Assembly: GCA_007674295.1 (NCBI GenBank)
Contig: CM017456.1
Location: forward strand, 1-64,000
Length of the DNA: 64,000 nt
Direction of reading: 5' to 3'
Source of the DNA: Antonospora locustae
Lineage: Eukaryota > Microsporidia
Shown here: positions 50,221-63,085 of the stretch, in pieces
How positions within the stretch are numbered: position 1 is the first letter of the stretch
Layout: each line of letters begins with the position of its first letter
Program-made: the position numbers and the translations under genes
Notes under the pieces: generated by a model
The model's input: only the letters and a program-made list of their open reading frames with translations
Databases searched by the model: none
What the model was told of the DNA's origin: nothing

Positions 50221-53200
50221 AGTATTTAATAACTTTATTTTATCCTGTATGTTATTTTTACATCAATGTTTTTTTATATAACCTATTTTAATGTTTAACT
50301 GAAATATTAATATTATAATCAAAACTATATGTTTTTATATAAGTTTACTTTAAACTAAAAATTAATTTGAAAATAACTTTACATTCGTTCAATACATATT
50401 AAATAAAATGTTATGATAAATAAAAGTGAATTTTAAATTAATGAGATATTCAAAGTAATATGTTATATATTTTCCTTATCCATAATTATTTATTTTATAT
50501 CTTATATAAAACATTTTTTAAATGAATAATAAAAACATAAATAATAATTTTATTGTAACCGTTTAAATATAAATACATAAATATTAAAAAACTGTGATTT
50601 AAAATTTAGTAATAAATTTATTTTTAGTGCTATTACAATCTAATTTTATTATTTTCAAAATTAAATACATGTTTTACAAAAATTTTAAACTTGTTATACG
50701 TATTTGTTGATAACGATTTTAACATTTTATTATCTTTCTAATATTTCTAGTTTTTTCTAAGCAGTCTTATTTAAACTAAATTGTTTAGAGTCTACGTAAA
50801 ACACATATTTCAAATTCAGCATGTTATTTGTATGTTTTACTTTATTTCATGACCTAATACCTTAATTTATGAACTTATCATTATCATATTTAATAATTAG
50901 TGATATCCTTATATATAATTTTGACAATTTTATAAATATTCTGATTACTGAAAGATCAAGGCCTTAAAAACAACATTTTTCCATTGTGTCCTTGTATAGA
51001 CTTGAGATATTAACATTAAAAATCTAGCCAGAACTTTACTAGTTTCATTACTACTATATTCAAGTCTTTTAAGTGTTTTTAGTAGTAGTTTCAATTAAAT
51101 TGTCTAAATTCATTACAATGAGTTACATCCTCCCATTGTCCAATTAATTATTCTTGAACACATCAACAAATGGTATATACTTATCTTTCTTAACAACTTC
51201 AGTTAAATACAGTAAATAAAAAAATCATATTAACCTTAGTCATCTTTTGCATATTCTATAAAACTTAAGATTTTATAAATATTATAAATAAAGATTTAAA
51301 TAACGTAATTTATCATGAAAAATAAAAAAACGAATGAATTTATCTTGTTTGTTACATCATATACATATGAATATTTAATAATTATTTCTGAGTAATACTA
51401 TAGTTAAAATATATAATAAAATCATCATCTATTATTAATTTATTCGAATCTACAAAATTGTACAGTTTTCTAGATAACAGATATATTGACTTCTTTTTGT
51501 GAAAGCTTCCCAGCTGATTGCGGCCCATCATGCACATGTTGTACTTCGGTTCTCGAATTAAGTTAGCCTATCTGTAATATAACATTTCTACTATTTTATT
51601 TATAAATATGTTATAAACAATCATTTTAATTTATTCAGAAAGGGCATTTTCCATGTATCTAAATAATTACTTTTAAACAACCTTCTATACTATTTCCAAC
51701 ACCATACTCAATAAACTTCACTACCTTTGTTTTCAGCTATAAGTAATTATTGTAATATCAATACAATTATAATATTGCCTTAATAATATTTATTTGTAAT
51801 ATTATTATTTTTAGTTAAACTTGCTGATTATCACCATTTATTTTTTATAACAGTAACATATAGTGAATTATCATATAATTAATATATTATAACTACTATA
51901 TAATGCTTCAACTTTTTTTAAAGTTTTTATATCTATATGTTTTTATGTAATAACTTTTTATTACAAATCATTTCTATAAAAGTGTCCCAAATGGTTGTAT
52001 TATATAATCTAATTTGCAATTTTGTTTACAATGAGCAATTTTATTAACGATTTTCGTGTTTATTATATCTAACTTTGAAATCACATTTACGTTAATAATA
52101 GTATAAAATACCAATAATGATATAAGTAACATTATATGTATTTGTAAGTATAAAATCTCAAATATAATTATTTATAAAGTTTTATGTAAATAGCATTTTA
52201 TTTATTTGATAACAAATACATTTGAATAAATATTTATTAACTAAATTATGAAGTATGTAATATTTAAAACTCATCACAAATAAAAAGGTATATAGAAAAG
52301 CTATAACAATTATAAAGTATACAAGTAAATATAGGTATAATTGTTATGCAACATTACTTGAAATGCTTATATATAAGTAAAGTAAAATTAGAATACAAGT
52401 AGTGTTTGTTTTACAAAATTAGAACATATAAATTTATAACTAAGAAAAAATACATAAAATATAAAGTTAAGAATATTTTTACTAAAAAGAATTATGGGTT
52501 AAAAAAAAGTACTGAATAAAATACTTTTTACAGTGGTTATTATACTTATTACACCATAAAATATAATATGTATATATAAAATTCTATTATTTTGAACTGA
52601 CATCATGATATAATTAACTAAGATTTAGTTTAAATTTCTATTTACATACCACGATTTAATTATAATATTTTTAGTATATCTCAACATAATTTTATAGTAC
52701 TACTTCATAAATTACTTTTTAAGGTAAATATAAACTATTCTATTAATTATAAACGGTAATATCTTAATTATTTATAGTTTCTTATTTTTATCAAATAAAC
52801 AACATAATTAAGATCTTGTTTTATATAAATAAAAACAAAAAACCGAGTTAAAAACATAAAATATTGTTTAACAAAAACTTACTAAAAATACCAAACATTG
52901 ACTTATATGACTATAGCAGTTTTATGAATTGTATGTGAATTTACCTAAAGGGTTTTTATAATTATTAATAAATTTTAGTCATCTGTCAAATAATTCTAAA
53001 CAACACTCTATTATTTTTTATTATAAAGCTTAATATCTCATTAATGCTTCATATTTTATACTATAGTTTATACTTTTTATAACAGTATTCCATAAGATCA
53101 GTATCATGCAAGTCTCACTATATTTCAATCATCTTTTTTTTTCAATAACAATTTTATCAACAAAATTAACACCTTGAGATGTTTCAATCTGTTTGTATAG

Positions 53201-54317
53201 ATTTTTGCAATAAAAAGCATATATCTGTATCAACTTCATAAAATAAACAATACATCATCTTATACTTACTGATTATTCACTGTTTGATATAAAATTATAG
53301 GCTTGCATTTGTAATATTTTAGAATATAAGTTCTCTAAACAAATATCCTGTTCACTAATTATAATTCAACTTAACTTTTTTTATAATTTGTCACATTCCA
53401 CAATAACAAGTTAATCAGAACGGTATTCATAATCATTTTATATAAACGTCAAAACATGCACTAATAATTAATAAACAATAAACATTATTTTTGTTTTTAT
53501 ATTATTTTTAATAATTTTTTGTTTAAATAAGAAACACATGGAATTGTTTAAATATTTGTTTTAACAATATTTATTTTTTTGTAATTTAAATAAATATTTT
53601 AGAATGTTATATTCATCTTTTTAACTTAATTTTTTTAATAAAATTAATTTTAATTATTTTCTATAAATATGCGATATAAATTGAATCTCTGAATATTCTA
53701 TCTTAAAATATTATATACTTATATACAATTTTTCATAATACATATTCTTTAGTTTCGTATGTATAAATTGTAACACTAATTTATAAATAACAATTAATCT
53801 TTTATAAGGTTGAAAAATTAAAATATAAATTAATTGTTAAACAATTTTTTTATTCAATTCATATACTAAAATATGTACAATATTCATTACTTTAAATAGA
53901 AATTTTTGTAAAATGTAATTCAACATAATTTATATGAAATATGTTCTTAATATTATATTTTGTTGATGAACAGAAAATTAGGGATGATATTTAAAGCAAT
54001 TTTAGCAATTGAATTGTTCCAGGATAACAGATACAAAGGTACAAAAGTTATAATATGAAACCTTTGTAATAAAACTAATACCTTTATTATATTTTTCTAA
54101 TATTTAATAAAAAAGTATCAGTCAATTTATCTTTTCGAGTTTTTTTATTACTTATATTTTCATTAATATACATTTAATGGTTTTAATTTGTATATTCTCA
54201 AAGTTAAAAAAAATTAAAACATATATCGTAACTTTATAATTAATAATATAATTAGATTATATTTAAGTTTATTGTTAGTTAATTTAACTTTTTTGACTTT
54301 ATCAATCAAATTAGAAG

Positions 54318-54400
54318 CAAAATAATTATGGTTCGTAAACTAAGAAGATGTACTTCATAATATATGAGCTTTGTTAGTAAAATAGTTATTTTAAAAATAT
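54318..54400 (+). repeat. Short dispersed repeat, decayed copy
   Basis: ATTATGGTTCGTAAACTAAG, then GATGTACTTC, then GTAAAATAGTTATTTTAAAAA, aligning with the copy at 50152. Confidence 0.45.
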
Positions 54401-56184
54401 TCAATAGAAAAAAAAACAAGCCTCATTAAGTGTTTTATATTTTGAAATAGTTTTTTTCGATAATGAGTATTTTATCTTTAACTCCTCTAAAAATACTTAT
54501 ATAAAACAATTTAGTTTTATTTAAAATTAACTCATTTTTTAGGTAACAAGTTAAAGTTCAAGTTAAGAAAACATATAAACATTGTACTTCACTGTGTGTT
54601 TCTTTACTTAAATTCACAGAGTCTTACATGACGTCCATTTCCTGTAGTACTGCTTCTTGCTAGGTAATAACAATACAGAGAAGTGTCTGCCAACAATGTG
54701 CACAAAGAATCAGATGTACCTACTCCCATCTTAGGAGCATAACATTATTATCAAAATATGTTATTAGAATTAAATAACTAGAATATTTATAGTATTCAAT
54801 AGGTAAGCCTTTTTGTTCATTGTGTTAAATAAAAATGTTAAAAGAATTAAATAAGTTTGTAAATCAAAATAAAAAAGATACACAGTGAAGCACAAGTGTG
54901 TTAAGTTTTCTTATTCCGAATTTTAATCTGTTACCTAAAAATAGAATTGTTATTTTAAATTTTAAACTTAAAAAGTATAGTCTTTTATTTTTTGATTTTC
55001 ATAAAATAAAAAAGCATATAAAAAGCTGTTTTAATTCTAAATCTTTACTTTTTAAAATTTAATTAATATTTTAAATATACTAATAATGTTCTTAACATGA
55101 ATAATGTAATAACTATTTTATACTTCTTTACTGTATTAAATTATACTGACAGTGGTACTATAAAGTAGAGTTTTGCTTTTATAAACAGACTATTATTTAA
55201 TATTTTAACATGTTTATATAAAGTTATCAAATTTTTGTATTATTATAGCATAATTTATATTTTAACTATTAATTTATTATTTTGAGATATTTGGTTTTAG
55301 ATATTTTTGTGTATATATTTAACAATTCAAGATTCTTTGATGTTTATATTTATTTTAGTGAATCTTGTATTGTATTGATAATATCATGTTATTATTTAAT
55401 TAACATATTTTTTGCATTTTAAGGTAAATTTTTTTTAAAGAAAATTCATGGATGGATAATAAGGATTTGCAGTATCTGCAGACCAAAATGTACATTTCAA
55501 GTTTTTACATGAATTTCGCTGATTATTAGTAGTGATCACTATGCTAAAACCATGAAAATAATTTATCCAAAAAACGTGTTTGAAATAAACAACTATCATA
55601 GCTAAAATACAACTGTAAAATTTACAATAGAATATAACATAAAACATAATATTCATTAGATATCTAATTAAATGATAATTATTTGATTTTGTTATATATT
55701 ATATTTATACTCAATTGATGATACATATTACTTAATTTGATATACAATTCATAAAATTTAATTTACTTATTTATTATTCATATAATTTTATCTCTATTAT
55801 TTGTATTTGTCCTTTTTAAATAATTTCTATTTATTATTCAATATTTTAAAAGCATTTTTACTTTATAATATATATTATTATACTATACAATTCAACAATT
55901 TTTTATGTTATTTGGTTTGTAAATATTTTTAACAATATGCATTTTGAGAAATAAAGTACAGTTAGCCTATAAAAGACATATAATTTGGCAGTATACAATA
56001 TTATAGTGAAAATTAATGAATATTGTTAAAAACTTTTTATATAAGAATTGTGTTTTTTTGTTATATCTTAATTTTTGTTATGGTTAATGCTTACACATAT
56101 TTATTTGATTTGTTAATTGTCATAAACCAAAATGCTACGCACATCTCAGGGTCAACAGGGAACTTATATACATCTTTCTATAAT

Positions 56185-56222
56185 GTAAAAACTTTGTTAA
56201 TAAAATTGTTATATTAAAAAAT
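56185..56222 (+). repeat. 3' end fragment of the short dispersed repeat
   Basis: TTTGTTAATAAAATTGTTAT then TAAAAAA. It lies only about 60 bases upstream of a fuller copy. Confidence 0.35.
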
Positions 56223-56280
56223 ATCAATTTTATTGATCATTAGATTCCTAGTTTTTTGATTATTAATATAATTAATTATA

Positions 56281-56366
56281 GCAAACTAAAATGTAACGGG
56301 CGCATGCTGTACCGTAATCGTGAGATGATTTAGCAGAGATACGAATAAAGCTATTACCTTAAAAAC
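56281..56366 (+). repeat. Short dispersed repeat copy
   Basis: AACTAAAATGTAACGGG, then GAGATGATTTAGC, then GAATAAAGCTATTACCTTAA. The AACTAAA opening is also present before the 50152 copy. Confidence 0.55.
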
Positions 56367-59300
56367 ATTTAAATTAAGTTTAAACTACTTAAAAAGTCAT
56401 AGCCAGTTGTAATCCACTGTTTGCTCACTGAATCTTGATTTACGGAGACTATAACTTATGAATAAAATAAAAATTTATTACATTGTGATTTTTAATAATA
56501 ATGTTTTTGTTAAGATTAAGTAGTACGTATTGTATAAAAATTACTTTTGTATTATAATGTAAATAAACTCTGAATTTGTACTGTATTGTTAATTTAAAGA
56601 AAAAAAGATTTTTGGTTTATATAACGTTTTAAAAAATCTTGCTATATGTTTTAATAAAAAAGATAATTTTTTACAAAATTAATAAAATTTTATTCATTAA
56701 AAATATATAAAAAAATATAGTGAAACAATATTTTTAATTAATAGATATACTACTTTTTGATATTCATACGTTACAAATAGTTCTAAAATTATTAATTAAA
56801 AGATTTTCTTTATAGTTAGAAAAAATACAAAAATATATCTAAATTTTTAACAATAATAATATTTGTTTATAAGTTTGAATTTAAATCAGATGTGATGTGT
56901 GTTTCATTTTTTTATTAAGTTCATAACATAAAATAATAAATTTTATAAACTTAATATTTTATTTAAATCAAATATATATAAATACTTTTTATTTTCGAAT
57001 ATTATTACAATATTTCAAATTTGGAAACAAATAACACAAAAGATTATTTAAATCATTATTTGTACCTTGGTTAATTATTAAAAATATAATTTTACTATTA
57101 ATTATTAATTTGAACACTACTAAATTATAAATGAATACCGATGTTCTTAAAAGCATTAATTAAAAATTAAAAAATTTTGTTTATTATGTATAATACTAGG
57201 AATTCGTCAATGTTTAAAGAACATCAAAATATGTATTAAGTTATATGTAATCTTTATATTATAAACAATATTAAATTAAAATATATCTAAAATGTTAAAT
57301 AGATGTTTATGTAGCATTCTATTTTTATGAATATATAAATAAATTTTAAATACAAATGTGGGTGAAATGATTGAATACTTCTCTCTAAATTTTTGTATAG
57401 AAATTTTGTTATAAATGTTAATTAGAAATTGTAATAAAATAACTCCGTGGAATTAGTTGAATAACTAAGTTATACAATTTTTTTAACAGTATCAGAGTTA
57501 ATTCAAATAAAATGATTATTTATAAATAACTGATGTTACAAATAAAAATCTAAATAACATTATTATTATGCATTCTTTAACATATATTAAATAGTAAGTA
57601 ATTTTAAAAAATAGATATCTAAAATAATTACAAATAGGTGTGTAATATAATTTTGCGTTAATAATATTCAGTTTAATGTAAAATGACATCAAGTATCTAA
57701 TAAAATCAATAAAGTCATCATATTAAAATATGAATGTATCCTTATTATTATAATATAACAATATCGACTATCATTTTTAGCTATAAAAATATAGCTGTAA
57801 ATTTTGTATCAAATAGTAAATATATTTTACACAAACATTTATTAGTTGTTTTAAATTATTGGAAGTAAAAGTTTACTATTTTTTGATTGGAAACTTTTAC
57901 AAATGTATAATTTAGTTTTTAAAAAAAAATTAAATATTTATTATTAATTTCTGGAATATTTGTTTCTCAAGAATCATTTAGGTGTAAGTATAAAATTCTC
58001 TTTACTAATAAAATCTTACTTACGTAAATTATAATTAATGAAGTTCAAGTACATTTAAAATACATTTAGTATTCTAATTTTTATAAATTTTATGAACGAT
58101 ATATTCCAAACCAATGTATTTGAAGTAATATTAGAACAAAAAACTTTGTTATTTTTATAACTTTATTGATGAAACAATATAATATTAACATAAAAATTGT
58201 ATACTCTACATTATATTTTAATAAGAGTTTTATTAACTCAAGCTATACTTTGATTATTGAGAATAATTGCATAAAATTACCAGATAATTTATACTAATAT
58301 TAAGTCATCATTGTAATCTTAAATAAATTTTACCCTTAAAACAGAGATCGTGCATAGATTAAAAGTAAAAAGTAGATTGCTTATTTAAAAATAGAAATTT
58401 TTTAAGGCTACAGCATAACTTAATATAATGTTAAAGATAGCTTTAAAAATTATTTTATGTTTTTAGATTCCTAAATATCTGCATTAGTGTTTCTGTTTAT
58501 ATAATAAAGAAAGAAAAAGGAAATAATACCATTTAAACTGATTTTATTGATTAAATCTGTTTATCAATATTTTAGTTTATATTTAAAGTAAAAAATATTA
58601 AATTAAGAGTGTTTAAAAGATAATATGAAATTATTTTAAATAAAATTGAACAACACTGAATTTGCAAAAGTTAATTTAATGAACTTATAAATAAAGAAAT
58701 AAGAAGAAACAATAATCAAATTTAATAAAATGTTTTTTTATCACAATGTTTTTATTAATTTAAATATATTAAAAGCCTTTTAACTAAAATAGGTGGTTTA
58801 TTCATTTTTATTCTAAAAATACGTGTAAAAACAATTTAGTTTGAGAAGAAAGAATACCAAAGGTATATTGTATCTTGAGTGTAAAGGATACCCTCAGCAA
58901 TACACTAAATGCTAAGAATTATGGCATTTGTACCCTGATAGAGGTAGTAAAATTCTTAGACAAGAGAAACGAAAGATCTATCTTTATTAAATAAATATAT
59001 AAAAATCTTTTTTAGTTTTGTAAATTAATTTTAAATTTAAACAGAAACAGATTTAGTAAATTTTGAATCTAAATTTTAGATAATAATTTATGTTACATAC
59101 ACTGGTGATTATACTTTAAGTAAAAATAATTTTATTATTTTTTATTTTAGTTTATTGATAATCGTTCAATAAATAGCTACATTGATACGTAAAATAAATT
59201 TGCTATTTTTGTATACACAAGATCTTATGCATAAGAAAGTCAAAATTATAAAAAATTTAGTTTTATTAACTAGTGATTTCAGGAATTAAAACCTCAAGTG

Positions 59301-60804
59301 TTGATAAATGAGAAGAGAATAAAAAATACAGATTATGATAGATATATCTAACTTATAATATTAAAAAAATTTTGACGAATTATTATTTAAAATACAAAAC
59401 AAATTTATTGTTAGCTGAAGGATTTGTTTGGATCAACACTACGTAGAAATACTTGTTAAGTAAATACTCTCGATATATAAACTGAATATTGAATAATTTG
59501 CCGTAATTCTTAATAAATAATATTGATAGATTAAATTAGATTATATTGTTCTTTTGGTATTAGTATACAAGTAACAATGAGTAGCGAATAGCCATTCAAG
59601 ATTTTATGCTCAATGCCTCTTTCATGCGACATTCATTAAATACACATGATAAAATGTGATATTATACATATATTTTGTTATATAATTCATATATTAGAAT
59701 TCGATAAGTGATTTAAAGATGATATATGCTTGTTTTAAATACTACATTATTCAATTACAACGAAGTACATTTTAATTTACTTTTATTAATACCAACAGTG
59801 GGTTGGTATTTGTATATCGTGTTGAATACACTTAAAATAGGGTTATTTACTTTACAGTGAATTTCGGGCATATAATGCATATTTAACAAACCCTTCATAA
59901 ATAAACATACTTACTTAGCTTTAATAAAAAATAAGCTTTCTGAAAATACAAAGTATTCATTGAACATATTAACTTCTCTTGTTTTAATCGTAACTATAAA
60001 GGAGGAAGTTTCCTTTCATGATTTTGTAAAGTTTACTTAGATAACGGTTTATATGCATAAAGTATTGTATAAAATTTATTAAGCATAAACACCCGAACAT
60101 ACACATTAAAAAACGATGATGTTATTTCATACAATAAAAATTCGTAACAATCGTTCCTTGCTTTTTATGTCCAAGCATCTTTAAAACTTCTCAAACATTT
60201 CTCCACCATTTCTATCAGATGTTACATGACTTTGCATAAGAGTTTGTTAAATAGATAAAAAGAGTGCAATGCTGAATTCTTTTCGTATAGTAATAAATGT
60301 TTTTTATATTTTTGTATTGAGAGAAAATGTGGAATTTATAAAGGTTTTCAAAATATAAAAAAGGTTTTGAGTCATCTGCTACCTCTTCAATCACTTACAT
60401 GCTTATCATTCCCATGCTAAATTAAAACTACGAGAAATAAAAACATCTTATATAGTCAATATGCACTTTTTGCATGCATATAACAAAATGTTTATTTATA
60501 AATAGAATCCCCCTGTTCATTTCAAATAATATCACTGAGCCAGAAAGATGTATAAACGGTTTTCAGAAACAAAAGATCTGCTTGGTACAAAAGCATAACA
60601 ACATAAAAAGAAATAGATAATTGACAACATCTTTATATAATGTTTTATTAAAAATGCCTATGTTACTTCTCTATTTTAGGGTGATAAATTGTTTACTGTA
60701 CACGTTTTGAATGTCTCTTTGATCTCTATTCGAGATATAATATATAGTATATTTTGTCTCGCATTAAGCCTGAAAAATAAAAATAATCGAATCTATCCTT
60801 ATTG

Positions 60805-61860
60805 CTAACCGAGATATTCTTTTTCCAGTGTATCTGTCTCAGTACTACTGCTTTCAACAGTCACTTCTACATACTTCTCAACGGATACGCTTTTACGACG
60901 ATATATGCAACAATAAATCCATTTTTTATTAACAATACGCCATTTATTCCCTTCTTTTAGAACAAAACACCTCTCGCCGGCATTTAGCTTGCTCTTACTC
61001 ACAAATCTTCCTCCATAGAAACGTACGATCTCTGCAACTGGGTCTTCTACGCTGAAGTAGAATAAAAATTTGCGAAAAATACGGTGCCTTTCCCTCCGAA
61101 GTACCTGTTTCATGTTTCCAGTTTTTTTATACTTTGTAAACACACGGCGCAAATATTTTGCAGCCACCAGAAGCTCTTGATCTTCCTCGTTACACAAACT
61201 AGTCATGGGTGTATTAATCGATTTCGGTCCACACGCCAATTCCTCTAGTGCTGCTTCACACTCAACATCTTTCATAATTTCCACAGGGTCGTTGAAGTCT
61301 CTTTCAAATCTTAGGTAAAACGGCTTTATGAGCACAACGTTGTCTTCGTATTCCCAAATATCAGCCCTGTCATCAAGAATCACAACATCTTTCTCATCCA
61401 CACCAAGGCGAGACAACTTCTTCACAAGTTTGTGGTTGTTTTCGTCACGTGTAATGACTCGGTCACAAAAATACTTTTTATCTTGGTCAATTGCGTTCAA
61501 AATTTCAAACGCATAGCTTCGAGTTCCCATCGTGTACACACAAAGATCGAAGATACGCAAAACATCTTCAAGAAAATCCTTGAGAAACGGACGGAGCGAA
61601 ACAAAGTACGTTAGCTTGTCGTCTGAAAAGCTGAAAGATGCATGCCTTGGGTCTACCAACGATGTAAACACGATTGTGTGGTCCAAATCGATCACGAGGG
61701 TTGGACGTGGTAAGCGCTGAGGCTCCGTCGTTTGTAGTGCGTCTGTAGTGTAAAGTGGATTGAAAAGCGGTCCTGAAGTAAAGAGTTCCTCGCCGCAGTG
61801 TGCACAGAGGCCGCTTAGGCGAACGTTGTGCGAGCACTTCTTGTTCATGAAGAAGGGCAT
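60805..61860 (-). CDS. FCP1: FCP1-type RNA polymerase II CTD phosphatase
   Basis: 351 residues. The N-terminal CSHNVRLSGLCAHCGEEL (9-26) is the Cys-rich segment seen in Fcp1. The catalytic DLDHT lies at 58-62 within LVIDLDHTIVFTS. It is followed by YFVSLRPFLKDFLEDV, DLCVYTMGTRSYA, and VVILDDRADIW, where the metal-binding DD occurs. A BRCT-like region spans about 265-340 (VAEIVRFYGGRFVSKSKLNA to WRIVNKKWIYCCIY). It removes Ser2/Ser5 phosphates from the polymerase II CTD. It is shorter than yeast Fcp1 (732), lacking the acidic tail. Codon use is AT-richer than the genes left of the desert. No C-run is seen before the ATG. Confidence 0.93.
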   Translation of the reverse strand: MPFFMNKKCSHNVRLSGLCAHCGEELFTSGPLFNPLYTTDALQTTEPQRLPRPTLVIDLDHTIVFTSLVDPRHASFSFSDDKLTYFVSLRPFLKDFLEDVLRIFDLCVYTMGTRSYAFEILNAIDQDKKYFCDRVITRDENNHKLVKKLSRLGVDEKDVVILDDRADIWEYEDNVVLIKPFYLRFERDFNDPVEIMKDVECEAALEELACGPKSINTPMTSLCNEEDQELLVAAKYLRRVFTKYKKTGNMKQVLRRERHRIFRKFLFYFSVEDPVAEIVRFYGGRFVSKSKLNAGERCFVLKEGNKWRIVNKKWIYCCIYRRKSVSVEKYVEVTVESSSTETDTLEKEYLG

Positions 61861-61911
61861 ATTACTAAAAGTTCGAAAAAAGTAGGGTTACGAGTCTCGT
61901 ATTTTTTATTT

Positions 61912-61925
61912 GGGTTAGGGTTAGG
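61912..61925 (+). repeat. Telomere-like GGGTTAGGGTTAGG motif beside FCP1
   Basis: It lies about 50 bases upstream of the FCP1 start, just outside the right edge of the desert; a TAGGGTTA is also at 61883-61890. Confidence 0.6.
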
Positions 61926-62221
61926 CAACAGTTTCGAACAAAAGCATGACAGTTGCCAATAGAAGCTTAGTTTGAATAAAGACTTAAACGTACATTCTCA
62001 GACATTAACATTTACTTGGTATAGCAAAGAACCTGAAAAACTAGCGTATTAATTTAACACAAAGAAAAGCTTTTTTTTGTGCTTTCTTCTGTGTGACTAT
62101 GTCCGATTTGTTTTCCATTAGAACAAATGCTGTTTTGTGTGACATGTCGTATTTTCCGGTGCTTATCGTTTCTTGCGTATCCTCAACGAAATTTCAATGT
62201 TACTCTTGTTTTGCTACGCTT

Positions 62222-62650
62222 TTATCTATTTTTTAAATTCTTGTGGGGAAGAAGTCTCATAATTCTTGGTACAAACTCATAGAGTGTCGAGAGAATCATA
62301 ACAAGATATAGCATGTATGCCCAGGAAGTCCATACAGACAGGACTTTGATTATCCAGCTCAGGTACAAAAAGTCAAAGCAGATTGACACGATTCCCCCGC
62401 TATCTAAAGACATTCCTCCGTTTTCTAGTCGTCTGCTATTGTCTGTGGTGTACTCAGGTTGCGAAATTTTGTACAGAAAAAAGATGGATAGCGCTTCAGG
62501 CGTTGTTTTCAGCAGAAGTCGAATACAGCTTGCAGACTTCGCTAAGCACAGTAAGAGAGAAAACAAAAATGCTGCTGCTTCCCCTATGAACAGGTTTCTT
62601 ATCACGACTTTATTTCTGGCAACTGTTTTTTTTGCCGCTGTGCTTGCCAT
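62222..62650 (-). CDS. SND2: SND2/TMEM208-family ER protein
   Basis: 142 residues with three to four membrane helices. It starts with a basic N terminus (KKTVARNKVVIRN), then helices at about 26-45, 48-62, 84-105 and 108-125. The family block is ENGGMSLDSGGIVSICFDFL then YLSWIIKVLSVWTSWAYML, matching the conserved loop and helix of TMEM208/Snd2. The family takes part in SRP-independent targeting of proteins to the ER. The ATG is preceded by CTCCCATCG. It is divergent from SUMO with under 90 bases between starts. Confidence 0.8.
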   Translation of the reverse strand: MASTAAKKTVARNKVVIRNLFIGEAAAFLFSLLLCLAKSASCIRLLLKTTPEALSIFFLYKISQPEYTTDNSRRLENGGMSLDSGGIVSICFDFLYLSWIIKVLSVWTSWAYMLYLVMILSTLYEFVPRIMRLLPHKNLKNR

Positions 62651-62737
62651 CGATGGGAGTCAAAAACACATTTACTTTATTTCTGTCCACACCTCGTGAG
62701 CCGAAAGTGGTTTAGTTTTGAAAAACGCCCTTCCCCA

Positions 62738-63085
62738 ATGCCAAAGATAGACGAAATAGAAGAAAAGGACGATTCCGAAACACACATCAAGCTTATTGTG
62801 AGAGACCAGGATGGAGTGGCAATAGAATACAAAGTGAAAAAGAACGTAAAGTTTGGAAGAGTGCTTGAAAACTATGCAGAGGAAACAAGAAAAAATAAGA
62901 GTGACTTGCGCTTGACATACAAGGGCAAAATACTGAGCCAAAGCACCACGCCATTCGATTTGAGATTGCAGAATGGAGACGAAATTGAAGTTGTTGCAAG
63001 CCAGACAGGTGGAGGCAAGAAAAGTTCTTTAATTGATACATTAACTGGTTCGTATGCAGATCTCATTGAGGTTTTTTTGTTGTAG
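62738..63085 (+). CDS. SMT3: SUMO (SMT3), with unusually long C-terminal tail
   Basis: 115 residues from the ATG after CCCTTCCCCA (an upstream GTG was rejected). The ubiquitin-like fold carries SUMO signatures: HIKLIVRDQDGVAIEYKVKK, LRLTYKGKILSQSTTPFDLR, LQNGDEIEVVASQTGG. The processed Gly-Gly would be at 91-92 (or 92-93). The 22-23 residues after it are far more than the few found in most SUMO precursors and end in a hydrophobic VFLL. A SUMO protease (Ulp1) would need to remove them. An unrecognised intron near 63015 is another explanation. Confidence 0.93.
   Translation: MPKIDEIEEKDDSETHIKLIVRDQDGVAIEYKVKKNVKFGRVLENYAEETRKNKSDLRLTYKGKILSQSTTPFDLRLQNGDEIEVVASQTGGGKKSSLIDTLTGSYADLIEVFLL

Larger units (their letters stand above)
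35152..60804. other. 25.6-kb AT-rich gene desert (candidate regional centromere or repeat graveyard)
   Basis: Composition switches abruptly to very high A+T on leaving the secreted nuclease-like gene and stays so until FCP1. The longest frames are about 60-110 residues, AT-composition noise without motifs. Slightly GC-richer islands occur around 36.2-36.8, 45.2-45.5, 46.8-47.2, 49.7-49.9, 54.6-54.8 and 58.9 kb. Inside are degenerate copies of a short dispersed repeat and, at the left margin, TTAGGG-like motifs. No tRNA, rRNA or intact transposon was recognised. The surrounding genome has roughly one gene per 1.0-1.2 kb. Confidence 0.7.

Noticed and set aside
55435..55656. 73-residue minus-strand frame
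   Set aside because: Aromatic-rich sequence typical of AT-rich noise; no motif.
35152..60804. Desert as an organelle genome insert or free organelle DNA
   Set aside because: No rRNA, tRNA or respiratory-chain genes were seen, and nuclear genes flank it on both sides.
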